NCBI GenBank assembly: GCA_023388495.1 | Contig: JAEWGC010000044.1 | Coordinates: 62,001-126,000 of the forward strand | Reading direction: 5' to 3' | Source: Bacillota bacterium | Lineage (GTDB): Bacteria; Bacillota; Clostridia; Tissierellales; Tissierellaceae | Length of the DNA stretch: 64,000 nt | Part shown: positions 39,380 through 47,604 of the stretch, piece after piece | Layout: the number at the start of each line of letters is the position of its first letter | Numbering within the stretch: the stretch's first letter is position 1 | Notes under the pieces: generated by a model | What the model was told of the DNA's origin: nothing | Seen by the model: only the letters and a program-made list of their open reading frames with translations | The model's database searches: none | Program-made: the position numbers and the translations under genes

Positions 39380-40756
39380 GTGAAAAAGGAATATTTAGTA
39401 TTAGATAAAGTTGAAGGAGCATTGATTGAGCTATCAAAGGTTCATGCAGTTGGATATGGAGAAATAGTACAGGTAGAAAACAACCTAGGTGAAAAGAAAT
39501 TAGGCAGAGTTATTAAAATAGATGGAGATAAGGTAGTGGTACAGGTATTTGGCTCTACCTTAGGACATTCAGTAGAAAATACTAAGGTAAGCTTTGAAGG
39601 AAGACCATTTGAAATACCATTATCCAAGGATATACTAGGAAGAACCTTTAATGGTGTAGGTATGCCAATAGATAACGGTGGAGATATATATTCTGATAAG
39701 TTCTATAATGTAAATGGTAGACCTATAAATCCAGTGTCTAGGGAATATCCAAGGGATTATATCCAAACAGGAATATCCTCAATAGACGGACTTATAACCT
39801 TAATCAGAGGACAAAAGCTACCTATATTCTCAGGCTCAGGTCTACCTCATAACGAATTAGCTGCTCAAATAGTTAGACAGGCAAAGATTAAGGTAAAGGG
39901 AGAAGAAAGAGATAATTTCTCCATAGTCTTCGCAGCCATAGGTGTAAAACATGATGAGGCATTCTTCTTCAAAGAAGCCTTTAAAAAAGCAGGAGTTCAA
40001 AATAAGGTAGTTATGTATATTAACTATGCAGATGACCCTATAATGGAAAGGATAATAGCACCAAGAGCTGCTCTTACAGCAGCAGAATATCTAGCCTTTG
40101 AAGAGAATCAACACGTATTAGTTATAATGACAGATATAACCAGTTATGGTGAGGCTCTTAGAGAGGTTTCTTCCTTAAGGGAAGAGGTACCTAGTAGAAG
40201 GGGTTATCCAGGATATCTTTACTCTGACTTAGCTGCCTTATATGAAAGAGCGGGGATGCTAAAGGATAGAGAAGGATCTGTAACACTTATACCTATTCTA
40301 ACAATGCCAAATGATGATATAACTCACCCTATACCAGACTTAACTGGATATATAACAGAAGGGCAGATTGTATTATCAAGGGAGCTACACCAAAAGAATA
40401 TCTATCCTCCTATAAATGTACTTCCTTCACTATCAAGACTTATGAAGGATGGTATAGGTGAGGGATATACAAGGGAAGATCATCCAGATGTATCTAACCA
40501 ATTATTCTCCGCATATTCTAAGGTTCAAGAAGTTAGGGCATTGGCACAAATAGTTGGAGAAGATGATTTATCTCATAAGGACAAGAGATATATGAAATTC
40601 GGAGAAGCTTTTGAGGAAAATTTTGTTACTCAAAAGTATAGTGAAAATAGAGATATAGAAAACACATTGGACTTATCTTGGAAAACACTTTCTCTATTAT
40701 CTCATGAAGAATTAGATAGATTGAAACCAGCCTTAATAGAAAAGTATATGAAATAA
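39380..40756 (+). CDS. ntpB: V/A-type ATPase regulatory subunit B
   Basis: The 458-residue non-catalytic head subunit. The degenerate nucleotide site ([15 protein letters not shown]) replaces a P-loop, as usual for subunit [30 protein letters not shown] is the family signature. It starts with GTG behind AGGTGATGAA. Together with A it forms the A3B3 hexamer. Confidence 0.97.
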   Translation: MKKEYLVLDKVEGALIELSKVHAVGYGEIVQVENNLGEKKLGRVIKIDGDKVVVQVFGSTLGHSVENTKVSFEGRPFEIPLSKDILGRTFNGVGMPIDNGGDIYSDKFYNVNGRPINPVSREYPRDYIQTGISSIDGLITLIRGQKLPIFSGSGLPHNELAAQIVRQAKIKVKGEERDNFSIVFAAIGVKHDEAFFFKEAFKKAGVQNKVVMYINYADDPIMERIIAPRAALTAAEYLAFEENQHVLVIMTDITSYGEALREVSSLREEVPSRRGYPGYLYSDLAALYERAGMLKDREGSVTLIPILTMPNDDITHPIPDLTGYITEGQIVLSRELHQKNIYPPINVLPSLSRLMKDGIGEGYTREDHPDVSNQLFSAYSKVQEVRALAQIVGEDDLSHKDKRYMKFGEAFEENFVTQKYSENRDIENTLDLSWKTLSLLSHEELDRLKPALIEKYMK

Positions 40757-40765
40757 GGTGATTAG

Positions 40766-41380
40766 ATGGCAGTATATAAATTGACCCCTACAAAGGCAAA
40801 TTTAATAAAATCTAAGAACTCCCTTCAGTTTGCGAAAAAGGGCTATGAGTTGCTAGATAGAAAGAGAACGGTTCTTATAAGAGAAATGATGTCTCTAATA
40901 GATAGAGCCAGTGAATTACAGGAAAGAATAGATATTGAATTTAAACAAGCCTATGAGGCTCTAAAGTTAGCCAACATAACCATGGGTGCTGAATATGTAG
41001 AGGAATTAGCAGGTTCCATTGAGAAAGAGGGAGACTTTAATATATTATTTAAATCTGTAATGGGTGTGGAAGTTCCCATGATAAAAAGGGAAGACACTAC
41101 TAAAATTACTACAGAATATGGATTTTTTAGAACAAATCCAGCCTTCGATAAGGCAGTATTAAAGTTCTCTGATATAAGAAAGCTAACCTACGAATTAGCA
41201 GAAATAGAAAACTCAGTATATAAGCTAGCAATGGAAATAAAAAAGACTCAAAAAAGAGCAAACGCTCTAGATAAAATCCAAATCCCTAAATATACTACAA
41301 CTATTAAGTATATTGAAGAAGTATTGGAAGAAAAAGAAAGAGAAGACTTCTTTAGACTTAAGAGGGTTAAGGGAAAATAG
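40766..41380 (+). CDS. ntpD: V/A-type ATPase subunit D (central stalk)
   Basis: A 204-residue coiled-coil protein forming the rotating shaft in the A3B3 head. The N-terminus LTPTKANLIKSKNSLQFAKKGYELLDRKRTVLIREM and the C-terminal RRANALDKIQIPKY-type block (here KRANALDKIQIPKY) are diagnostic. It ends the nine-gene operon and is followed by a terminator. Confidence 0.95.
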   Translation: MAVYKLTPTKANLIKSKNSLQFAKKGYELLDRKRTVLIREMMSLIDRASELQERIDIEFKQAYEALKLANITMGAEYVEELAGSIEKEGDFNILFKSVMGVEVPMIKREDTTKITTEYGFFRTNPAFDKAVLKFSDIRKLTYELAEIENSVYKLAMEIKKTQKRANALDKIQIPKYTTTIKYIEEVLEEKEREDFFRLKRVKGK

Positions 41381-41392
41381 GATAATATAAAG

Positions 41393-41430
41393 ATACCAGG
41401 AGGATGGAGATTCTTCTGGTATTTTACTTG
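41393..41430 (+). terminator. Terminator of the V/A-ATPase operon
   Basis: ATACCAG/CTGGTAT stem, extended by imperfect inner pairs, followed by TTTT. The following 41431-41665 is A+T-rich and holds no gene I can support. Confidence 0.7.
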
Positions 41431-41665
41431 TAATATTATATATTATATTAAGCTGGAGAAAATGTATTTTTAATATATTTTAAAAAATATTGATAACAAT
41501 ATGTATTATACATTTGAAATGGATTGATGGAGAGATTGCAATTAAGTTTCAAGGCAATAATTGATGTTATAAATAAATTGGATAATCCTTATTGTATAAT
41601 CTATTATATTAATATATAATTATACTTAATCTATTATTGAAATGGAATGAAGGAGGTCTTAGAAA

Positions 41666-41920
41666 ATGACTAACGAGGAATTTCAAAAAATAGTATTAGA
41701 GAAATTAGGAAATCTTGAAGACAAAGTAGGAAACCTAGAAAAAGGTCAAGAAGAAATTAAAAAAGACATAAAGGCAATAATTGAGCAGACTGCTGATTTA
41801 ACTGAATTTAGACAAGAAATCAATGAAAAGGTTGATAAATTAGCAGGAGAATTAAGCACCATGGAGATAATTACCTCAAAGAATTGGAATGATATAGCCA
41901 AACTTAAAGCAGCTAGATAA
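41666..41920 (+). CDS. Small coiled-coil protein of unknown function
   Basis: An 84-residue hydrophilic protein made of heptad repeats: KLGNLEDKVGNLEKGQEEIKKDIKAIIEQTADLTEFRQEINEKVDKLAGELSTMEIITSKNWNDIAKLK. Similar short coiled-coil proteins are common in Clostridia, but none that I know has a function. It has a good ribosome binding site (AAGGAGGTC) and its own terminator, which supports a real monocistronic gene. Confidence 0.75.
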   Translation: MTNEEFQKIVLEKLGNLEDKVGNLEKGQEEIKKDIKAIIEQTADLTEFRQEINEKVDKLAGELSTMEIITSKNWNDIAKLKAAR

Positions 41921-41923
41921 CAC

Positions 41924-41952
41924 AAGAACTCACTTGAGTTCTTTTTTTAATT
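41924..41952 (+). terminator. Terminator of the small coiled-coil gene
   Basis: AAGAACTCA/TGAGTTCTT stem with a 2-base loop, followed by six T residues. Confidence 0.88.
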
Positions 41953-42019
41953 CTTGTTTTGTTCCTATCATATAATGTATAATTTAAGTATATATAATTT
42001 TCAGAAAAAGGGGGACATT

Positions 42020-42955
42020 ATGAAAAAGTTCATTGATTTCAAAGAGAGAATAGTAGAGAATGTATCAAAGGTAATAATCGGCAAAGAAAAAGAGATAGAG
42101 CTGATTATAGTATCATTTCTTTCAGGGGGACATGTTCTATTAGAGGATATACCAGGCATGGGAAAGACTATGATGATAAAGGCATTTTCAAAGACATTGA
42201 ACCTACCGTTTAAGAGAATTCAATTCACACCAGATTTACTACCGTCTGATATTACAGGAATTAATTTTTACAATCAAAAAACTGGAGATTTTCAGTTTAG
42301 AGAAGGGCCATTATTTTCCAACATAGTACTTACAGATGAAATAAATAGAGCAACGCCTAGAACTCAATCATCTCTTTTAGAGGCCATGGAAGAGAAGCAA
42401 ATTACAGCTGATGGAGTCACTAGAAAATTAAATATGCCTTTTATGGTATTAGCTACTCAAAACCCTGTAGAGTCATATGGCACATTTCCACTTCCTGAGG
42501 CACAACTAGATAGATTTTTTATGCGTATTAAATTAGGTTATCCTACAAAAGAAGAAGAAAAGATTATAATCAAGAAGAATATCGGTAATCCCTTGGAACA
42601 CATAGAATCAATAATCCAACCTGATGAATTAAATGACATATTATCGGATGTATCCAAGGTATCCATAGAAGATGAAGTCATGGATTACCTAGTCAATATA
42701 GTTAATGAAACTAGAAACAAAGATGAAATCCAGCTAGGAGTAAGCCCTAGAGGTTCCATAGCCTTATTTAAGGCATCCCAAGCCTATGCTGCTATTAATG
42801 GAAGGGATTATATAATTCCTGAAGATATAAAGCTCATGGCTCCATATGTACTAAACCATAGAATAATTGCTCATAAAGCTAATAGTATAGAAGATTCCAT
42901 AGAATTAATTAAGGGAATAGTAGATACTGTTAAGGTTCCCTTAGAGAATATATAG
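42020..42955 (+). CDS. MoxR-family AAA+ ATPase
   Basis: A 311-residue AAA+ ATPase of the MoxR family. Walker A is DIPGMGKTMM, Walker B LTDEINRATPRTQSSLLEAMEE, sensor 1 TQNPVESYGTFPLPEAQLDRF. MoxR ATPases act as chaperones for metal insertion or assembly, usually encoded with DUF58 and transglutaminase-like proteins, as here. The start ATG 42020 follows AAAAGGGGGAC; an in-frame ATG 66 bases earlier has no site. Its stop is 2 bp before the DUF58 gene. Confidence 0.93.
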   Translation: MKKFIDFKERIVENVSKVIIGKEKEIELIIVSFLSGGHVLLEDIPGMGKTMMIKAFSKTLNLPFKRIQFTPDLLPSDITGINFYNQKTGDFQFREGPLFSNIVLTDEINRATPRTQSSLLEAMEEKQITADGVTRKLNMPFMVLATQNPVESYGTFPLPEAQLDRFFMRIKLGYPTKEEEKIIIKKNIGNPLEHIESIIQPDELNDILSDVSKVSIEDEVMDYLVNIVNETRNKDEIQLGVSPRGSIALFKASQAYAAINGRDYIIPEDIKLMAPYVLNHRIIAHKANSIEDSIELIKGIVDTVKVPLENI

Positions 42956-42957
42956 CT

Positions 42958-44034
42958 ATGGTTTGGTTCTTATTAGCATTAATTTTTTTTACTTATTTAA
43001 TTAACAAAATCACATTAAACTATGGTTTTAGTAATTTAGATTATAGGATGGAGATAGATAAGAAAACGGCTGAAATAGGTGAAGATATAGAAATTATGTC
43101 AATAGTTGAGAATAGGAAGATCCTTACAGTATCCTTTTTAAGACTTAGGGAAGAATTTCCAAAGGGCTTTAACAAAAAAGAGAATATTTATAGTCTCTTT
43201 ATTATGCCCTATCAAAGAGTTAGAAGAACCTATAAGGTATTTGCAGAAAAAAGAGGTCTTTATTCAATAAAAAATGTAAGCTTAGAATTAGGTGACTTTA
43301 TTGGATTTGAAACAAGAAAAAGTCGTGTAGAAGTAGATAAGGAATTAATAGTATTTCCTAAAAAGGCTGAACTGGAGGAGAGTATAGTTCCTTTTGGCTC
43401 TTTAAGTGGGGATGTATCTGTTAGAAGATGGATAATAGATGATCCTCTTATGACCATTGGTATAAGAGAATATACTGGCAATGAGCCAGAGAGGTTTATT
43501 CATTGGCCCTCATCAATTAAATACAATCAGCTTATGGTGAAAAATTTTGATTTTACTACAGACAATAGTGTTATGGTAGTTTTAAATGTTGAAACCATGA
43601 AACCATCATGGAAGCCTATAGAAGAAGAGTTAATAGAAAGAGTAATTTCTCTAACAAGAGGAGTTATGGAGGAGTTTGAGGAGCTAAAAATACCTTATGG
43701 TCTTGCTTGCAATGCTTATAATAATAAAGCTGATTATATAAAAGGCCATTATAACCATCCAGGGTTAGGCCAGAGTCATCTTAATAGTCTTCTTACAACA
43801 CTTGGAAGAATAAGCTATAGAATACCATTCTTCTTTGAAAATATATTGATGGACTTAGGAAAGAGAAAGGGAAACTATACTACAATAGTAATAATCACCC
43901 CAAGGATATTAGAATCTTATATAGAGCATATAAACTCCCTAAGTAAGATAGTAAATAGAACTATAGTTATATCCCTAGAAGAGGAGTATCTAGGAGATTT
44001 AAACAATAATATAATTAAGTATAGGGGGAGGTAA
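42958..44034 (+). CDS. DUF58 domain protein
   Basis: A 358-residue protein with an N-terminal membrane anchor and the DUF58 core: VRRWIIDDPLMTIGIREYTGNEPERFIHWPSSIKYNQLMVKNFD. DUF58 proteins have a von Willebrand A-like fold and are the usual partner of MoxR ATPases. The cellular role is unknown, often linked to cell-envelope stress. It is the middle gene of a three-gene operon. Confidence 0.9.
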   Translation: MVWFLLALIFFTYLINKITLNYGFSNLDYRMEIDKKTAEIGEDIEIMSIVENRKILTVSFLRLREEFPKGFNKKENIYSLFIMPYQRVRRTYKVFAEKRGLYSIKNVSLELGDFIGFETRKSRVEVDKELIVFPKKAELEESIVPFGSLSGDVSVRRWIIDDPLMTIGIREYTGNEPERFIHWPSSIKYNQLMVKNFDFTTDNSVMVVLNVETMKPSWKPIEEELIERVISLTRGVMEEFEELKIPYGLACNAYNNKADYIKGHYNHPGLGQSHLNSLLTTLGRISYRIPFFFENILMDLGKRKGNYTTIVIITPRILESYIEHINSLSKIVNRTIVISLEEEYLGDLNNNIIKYRGR

Positions 44035-44035
44035 T

Positions 44036-45211
44036 ATGGTAGATTTAATTTTACTTGAGTTAATATCCATAGTTTCCTTTTTATATTCTTTAATGTTGAT
44101 GTTTACCTCTTTTACTTCTATTGATAAGATGGTTCTAATATTTACTTGGACCATTATGGTATCTATGATATTTTCCATAGGTCGTAGAAAGTGGAAGCTA
44201 TTTGATTTAATAGCCTTACTACTGTTTCTTCCTCTAATATTTTATAAGAGTAAATCAGCCATATTTCTTATTTCTTTAACGGCTGTCTTTACTTATATAT
44301 ATGTGATTAAATCATTGATGAAAGGAAATTATGGTGAATATGTATATAAGTTAAAGATAAGCTATTTAATATATGTACCCTTATTTTTTATAAGTATGTG
44401 GTTAGGAGAGGATTTAACTGGTTCTATAGACTATGCTCTACCTTTCATTGTAATCTATCTAATATCTTCTATAATGCTAACAAGACTTATCAGACATTTA
44501 GAGTCCAATATGGAGATAAGTAAAATAAGGAGGACAAATACTAAATATGTATTAACCATATTTGCAGGATTTTTAATAATTGTTTTTAAGGAATTAAGAC
44601 AATCAATTATAGATGTCTTGGATAGGTTAATTACAGCAATATATTATCCTCTTTATAAGCTGTTAGAAAACTTTAAGATACCAGATAAGATGATGGCTCC
44701 ACTAAATAATTTTTTCAATCCCAATAAAAAAATAGTGGTACCTGGAGATGATGTAGAAAGGGTTGAAATCGTAATAGAGGAAGTAACTCGAAATAACAAT
44801 GGTCTAGCAAAGAAAATAATAGTGATTATATTATTTATATCAATACTATATATTGCCTACAATCTATTCATTAAAATTGGAAGTAAGAAAGATAAGGGCT
44901 TAGAATATATAGAAGAAAGAGAATATATAAAAGAACGAAAGAAAAGAAAGATATTTAGTAGGGAAAAGTTTCCAAGGGAGATAAAGGGTCAAATCAGATA
45001 TTATTATAGAAGATTTTTAGATAAGGCAAAGAAAAATGATATAGAAATCCTAAAATCTGATACTTCTCTAGATGTAAATGAGAAGGCAAGGGAAACTTTT
45101 GAAAAGGGAATGGAAAGAATAAGGGAAATCTATATAGAAACTCGATATGGGAATAAAGAAGTAGATGAGAATACAGTAAAAGAAATAGAAAATCTATATA
45201 GAAATTTATAA
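44036..45211 (+). CDS. Multi-pass membrane protein of the MoxR/DUF58 operon
   Basis: A 391-residue membrane protein with about seven N-terminal hydrophobic segments (about 1-165 and one near 265-285) and a charged cytoplasmic tail (about 290-391). The tail (IRYYYRRFLDKAKKNDIEIL...DVNEKARETFEKGMERIREIYIETRYG) resembles the DUF4129 domain found at the C-terminus of transglutaminase-like proteins of such operons. No transglutaminase catalytic triad is present here. It is probably the membrane platform for the MoxR/DUF58 pair. Confidence 0.75.
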   Translation: MVDLILLELISIVSFLYSLMLMFTSFTSIDKMVLIFTWTIMVSMIFSIGRRKWKLFDLIALLLFLPLIFYKSKSAIFLISLTAVFTYIYVIKSLMKGNYGEYVYKLKISYLIYVPLFFISMWLGEDLTGSIDYALPFIVIYLISSIMLTRLIRHLESNMEISKIRRTNTKYVLTIFAGFLIIVFKELRQSIIDVLDRLITAIYYPLYKLLENFKIPDKMMAPLNNFFNPNKKIVVPGDDVERVEIVIEEVTRNNNGLAKKIIVIILFISILYIAYNLFIKIGSKKDKGLEYIEEREYIKERKKRKIFSREKFPREIKGQIRYYYRRFLDKAKKNDIEILKSDTSLDVNEKARETFEKGMERIREIYIETRYGNKEVDENTVKEIENLYRNL

Positions 45212-45215
45212 GACT

Positions 45216-45256
45216 AAAGGACATAGAGAGGTCATCCATCTATGTCCTTTTTATCA
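45216..45256. terminator. Bidirectional terminator between the MoxR operon and pncB
   Basis: A 12-bp stem AAAGGACATAGA/TCTATGTCCTTT with an 11-base loop, ending in T tracts on the rightward strand (TTTTTA). Confidence 0.8.
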
Positions 45257-45263
45257 TCTAATT

Positions 45264-46718
45264 TTACTGATGCTTTTTCAGTAATTCATCTTTAATATCC
45301 CATAGTTTTTGAGACAAGTCTACAAAATATCTATGGGGTCTTTCAAATCTTTTGACTTCATCCCACATTAAATCCAATTGTTGTTTGCAATATGATTTTA
45401 TTTCATGGATATTTGGGTTTTCATAAATACAGTGACCATTTTCAAATATTTGCACTAAGAGCTTCTTGGCATAGAAATTCTCTAAGGTTTTCCTCTTCCA
45501 AGTATATAGAGGGTGAAAGATCTCGTATGGTTTAGTATCGTCTATTACTTCATCATGTAAGGTGATTACGTCAGCTATGGCCTTATTAGTAGAACGATCA
45601 AATAATCTATAAACTTGTTTAAAACCTGGAGTAGTTATTTTACCTACATTTTCGCTAACCTTTATCTTAGGGATAAGTTTGCCATTTTCTTCAACTGTAG
45701 TTAGCTTATAGACACCACCAAATACAGGCTGGGATTTTGCAGTTATAAGCCTTTCACCAACACCAAAGCTATCAATTTTTGCGCCTTGAATGAGTAAATC
45801 TCTTATAACATACTCATCTAATGAACTAGAAGCTACAATTTTACAATCAGGGAACCCTGCGTCATCCAGCATTTTACGGGCTTCCTTAGATAGATAAGCG
45901 ATATCCCCGCTGTCAATTCTAATCCCCTTTGGTCTAAAGCCTAATGGTACAATTTCCTCATTAAAGACTGTTATTGCATTTGGAATACCTTCTTTTAAGG
46001 TGTTGTAGGTATCTACTAAAAGAGTACAGTTGTCTGGATAAATCTTTGCATATGCCCTAAAGGCATCTAATTCACTAGGAAACATTTGGACCCAGCTATG
46101 GGCCATAGTGCCTAATGCAGGAATATCAAAATCCCTATCTACTATGGTATTAGCAGTACCAATACATCCGCCGATATATGCAGCCCTAGCACCAAGTATT
46201 GCACCTTCGTATCCTTGAGCACGTCTGGAACCAAATTCCATTACAGTTCTACCATTTGCTGCTCTAACTATTCTATTTGCCTTTGTAGCGATTAGGCTTT
46301 GGTGATTGATAGTCAGAAGAACCATAGTTTCTATAAGTTGAGCCTGAACTACTGGGCCTCTAACAACTACAATAGGCTCCTGAGGAAATATGGGAGTTCC
46401 CTCTGGAATAGCCCATACATCACACTGGAACTTAAAGTTTTTTAAATAATTTAAAAAATCTTCTCCAAAAATCTTTTTAGATTCAAAATATGCAATATCT
46501 TCTTCATCGAATTTAAGATTCCTTAAATATTCTATTAGTTGCTCTACACCAGCCATAATTGCAAATCCACCGTCATCTGGAATGCTCCTAAAGAACATAT
46601 CAAAATATGCAATCTGAGCTCCCATGCCATTTTCTAGATATCCATTGGCCATGGTGAATTCGTAGAAATCCGCTAACATAGTAAGGTTTTTTCTTTCTTT
46701 CCAATCCAAACTTATCAT
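45264..46718 (-). CDS. pncB: Nicotinate phosphoribosyltransferase
   Basis: A 484-residue enzyme that joins nicotinate and PRPP (with ATP hydrolysis) to nicotinate mononucleotide for NAD salvage. Marks: MLADFYEFTMANGYLE near the N-terminus, MEFGSRRAQG (His/Arg catalytic region), GTMAHSWVQMF, and IRIDSGDIAYLSKEARKMLDDAG with FGVGERLITA, the phosphate-binding part. The size is that of the long bacterial form. It is transcribed leftward from its own promoter at 46751-46779 and not obviously grouped with other NAD genes. Confidence 0.95.
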   Translation of the reverse strand: MISLDWKERKNLTMLADFYEFTMANGYLENGMGAQIAYFDMFFRSIPDDGGFAIMAGVEQLIEYLRNLKFDEEDIAYFESKKIFGEDFLNYLKNFKFQCDVWAIPEGTPIFPQEPIVVVRGPVVQAQLIETMVLLTINHQSLIATKANRIVRAANGRTVMEFGSRRAQGYEGAILGARAAYIGGCIGTANTIVDRDFDIPALGTMAHSWVQMFPSELDAFRAYAKIYPDNCTLLVDTYNTLKEGIPNAITVFNEEIVPLGFRPKGIRIDSGDIAYLSKEARKMLDDAGFPDCKIVASSSLDEYVIRDLLIQGAKIDSFGVGERLITAKSQPVFGGVYKLTTVEENGKLIPKIKVSENVGKITTPGFKQVYRLFDRSTNKAIADVITLHDEVIDDTKPYEIFHPLYTWKRKTLENFYAKKLLVQIFENGHCIYENPNIHEIKSYCKQQLDLMWDEVKRFERPHRYFVDLSQKLWDIKDELLKKHQ

Positions 46719-46750
46719 TTGTAGTCTCCTTTTTGTATATCGTTACCCTA

Positions 46751-46779
46751 ATTATAGACCTATAACAAAAAAAATTCAA
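46751..46779 (-). promoter_or_regulatory. Promoter of pncB
   Basis: On the minus strand TTGAAT (46774-46779) and TATAAT (46751-46756) have a 17-bp spacer, 33 bp before the start codon. Its presence argues that pncB does not depend on the upstream RNA gene. Confidence 0.7.
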
Positions 46780-46792
46780 TAAATGAAATTAA

Positions 46793-46840
46793 CAAAAAAT
46801 AATAGATGGGTAATTTCTACTTTTTTAGAAACTACCCATC
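46793..46840 (-). terminator. Terminator of the structured RNA gene
   Basis: A 15-bp stem with one mismatch (46805-46819 with 46826-46840, GATGGGTA.../...TACCCATC) is followed on the minus strand by TATTATTTTTTG. Confidence 0.85.
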
Positions 46841-47176
46841 ATTTAAAATAAAACTTTTTGTAGCTACTCCAACCTAACGAATTTATTTCAATTTCTAAAC
46901 TCAATCTACTGATACACTCCTTAACATTTACTATATTTCTTTCATTATCTACGTCCTACGAAGAACTTAACATCTTTACTTGCTCGAAGCTCAACTTTGC
47001 TTCCACGGCTCCAAACTCTTAAGGTTGGATAATATACAGAGTATTTTCTGTATTTACTATTAGTTTACTATTTAATTTTTTACTTTTACCATCACAACTC
47101 AATAATACTTAACTTCTACTACTTTTAACTAACAAACTACTAAATAGTTAGGTTGGAGATAGCTAAAGTTTTATTT
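46793..47176 (-). ncRNA. Unidentified structured non-coding RNA, about 330-380 nt
   Basis: A leftward transcription unit without a credible reading frame. It starts just below a consensus promoter and ends at a strong terminator. The 5' end (47176-47147) pairs with 46846-46878 to form a closing stem of about 30 bp including CTCCAACCTAAC/GTTAGGTTGGAG. Inside, several hairpins are visible on the minus strand: TACAG/CTGTA, GAAGC/GCTTC with an 8-base loop, and ACTATTTA/TAAATAGT. TCCAACCTTAAG inside repeats part of the 5' strand and could compete for the same partner. Length, closing stem and own terminator resemble stable clostridial RNAs such as the raiA motif or 6S RNA, but I cannot identify the class. 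Confidence 0.7.
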
Positions 47177-47182
47177 GTTTTA

Positions 47183-47211
47183 ATTATATACCACTTTCAT
47201 ACTTTAGTCAA
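47183..47211 (-). promoter_or_regulatory. Consensus promoter of the structured RNA gene
   Basis: On the minus strand TTGACT (47206-47211) and TATAAT (47183-47188) have a 17-bp spacer; the predicted start is near 47176, exactly where the 5' strand of the closing stem begins. Confidence 0.82.
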
Positions 47212-47281
47212 GTGCTTTGATAAAATATTTTTGTGATATATGTATTTATATTATACCCAGTTTTTTAAACTTAAACATAAA

Positions 47282-47324
47282 AGTAAAAAACTTCAACAAA
47301 ATTTCATAAATTTTGTTGAAGTTT
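47282..47324 (-). terminator. Terminator of the feo operon
   Basis: A 16- to 17-bp stem (AAACTTCAACAAAATTT and complement) with a CATA loop, followed on the minus strand by TTTTACTTTT. Confidence 0.88.
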
Positions 47325-47330
47325 AATAGG

Positions 47331-47594
47331 TTACATACTCTCCAATAACTTCCTTCCCTTATCTGTTACGCTAAGGGTTTTTATTGGTACAGCATTGCAA
47401 AAAGATTTCATTGTACATCCACTACATTTTGTTTCACAGGTAGGGGAGCCCATATCTTCAACAACATATCCCATCCGTGACAACTCTTTTACTGCTTCAT
47501 CGACTAAAGCTTCTGATATATTTAAATTCTTTGCGATTAAGGGGGCAGAAAATATTTTCGAATTAAATATTTCCTTTAAAATATTCTTTAGCAT
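47331..47594 (-). CDS. feoC: FeoC-like winged-helix protein with cysteine cluster
   Basis: An 87-residue protein with a winged-helix N-terminus (SAPLIAKNLNISEALVDEAVKELSRMGYVV) and a cysteine cluster CETKCSGCTMKSFC in the wing, followed by TDKGRKLLESM. This is the FeoC-like layout; in FeoC the cysteines can bind an Fe-S cluster and the protein affects FeoB stability or acts as a regulator. It lies 10 bp after feoB on the same strand, the usual place. Start ATG has AGGAGGAATTTT. Confidence 0.85.
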   Translation of the reverse strand: MLKNILKEIFNSKIFSAPLIAKNLNISEALVDEAVKELSRMGYVVEDMGSPTCETKCSGCTMKSFCNAVPIKTLSVTDKGRKLLESM

Positions 47595-47604
47595 AAAATT
47601 CCTC

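Noticed and set aside
41431..41665. A gene or RNA in the gap after the ATPase operon
   Set aside because: I find no frame with a ribosome binding site and no stable hairpin beyond the operon terminator.
46793..47176. The structured RNA as a pncB riboswitch leader
   Set aside because: It ends in its own terminator, and pncB has a separate TTGAAT-N17-TATAAT promoter below it; the two are better seen as independent units.
46846..47176. The same region as a MITE with 30-bp inverted repeats
   Set aside because: A promoter placed exactly at one repeat and a terminator after the other, with no target duplication visible, fit an RNA gene better. A genome search for other copies would settle it.
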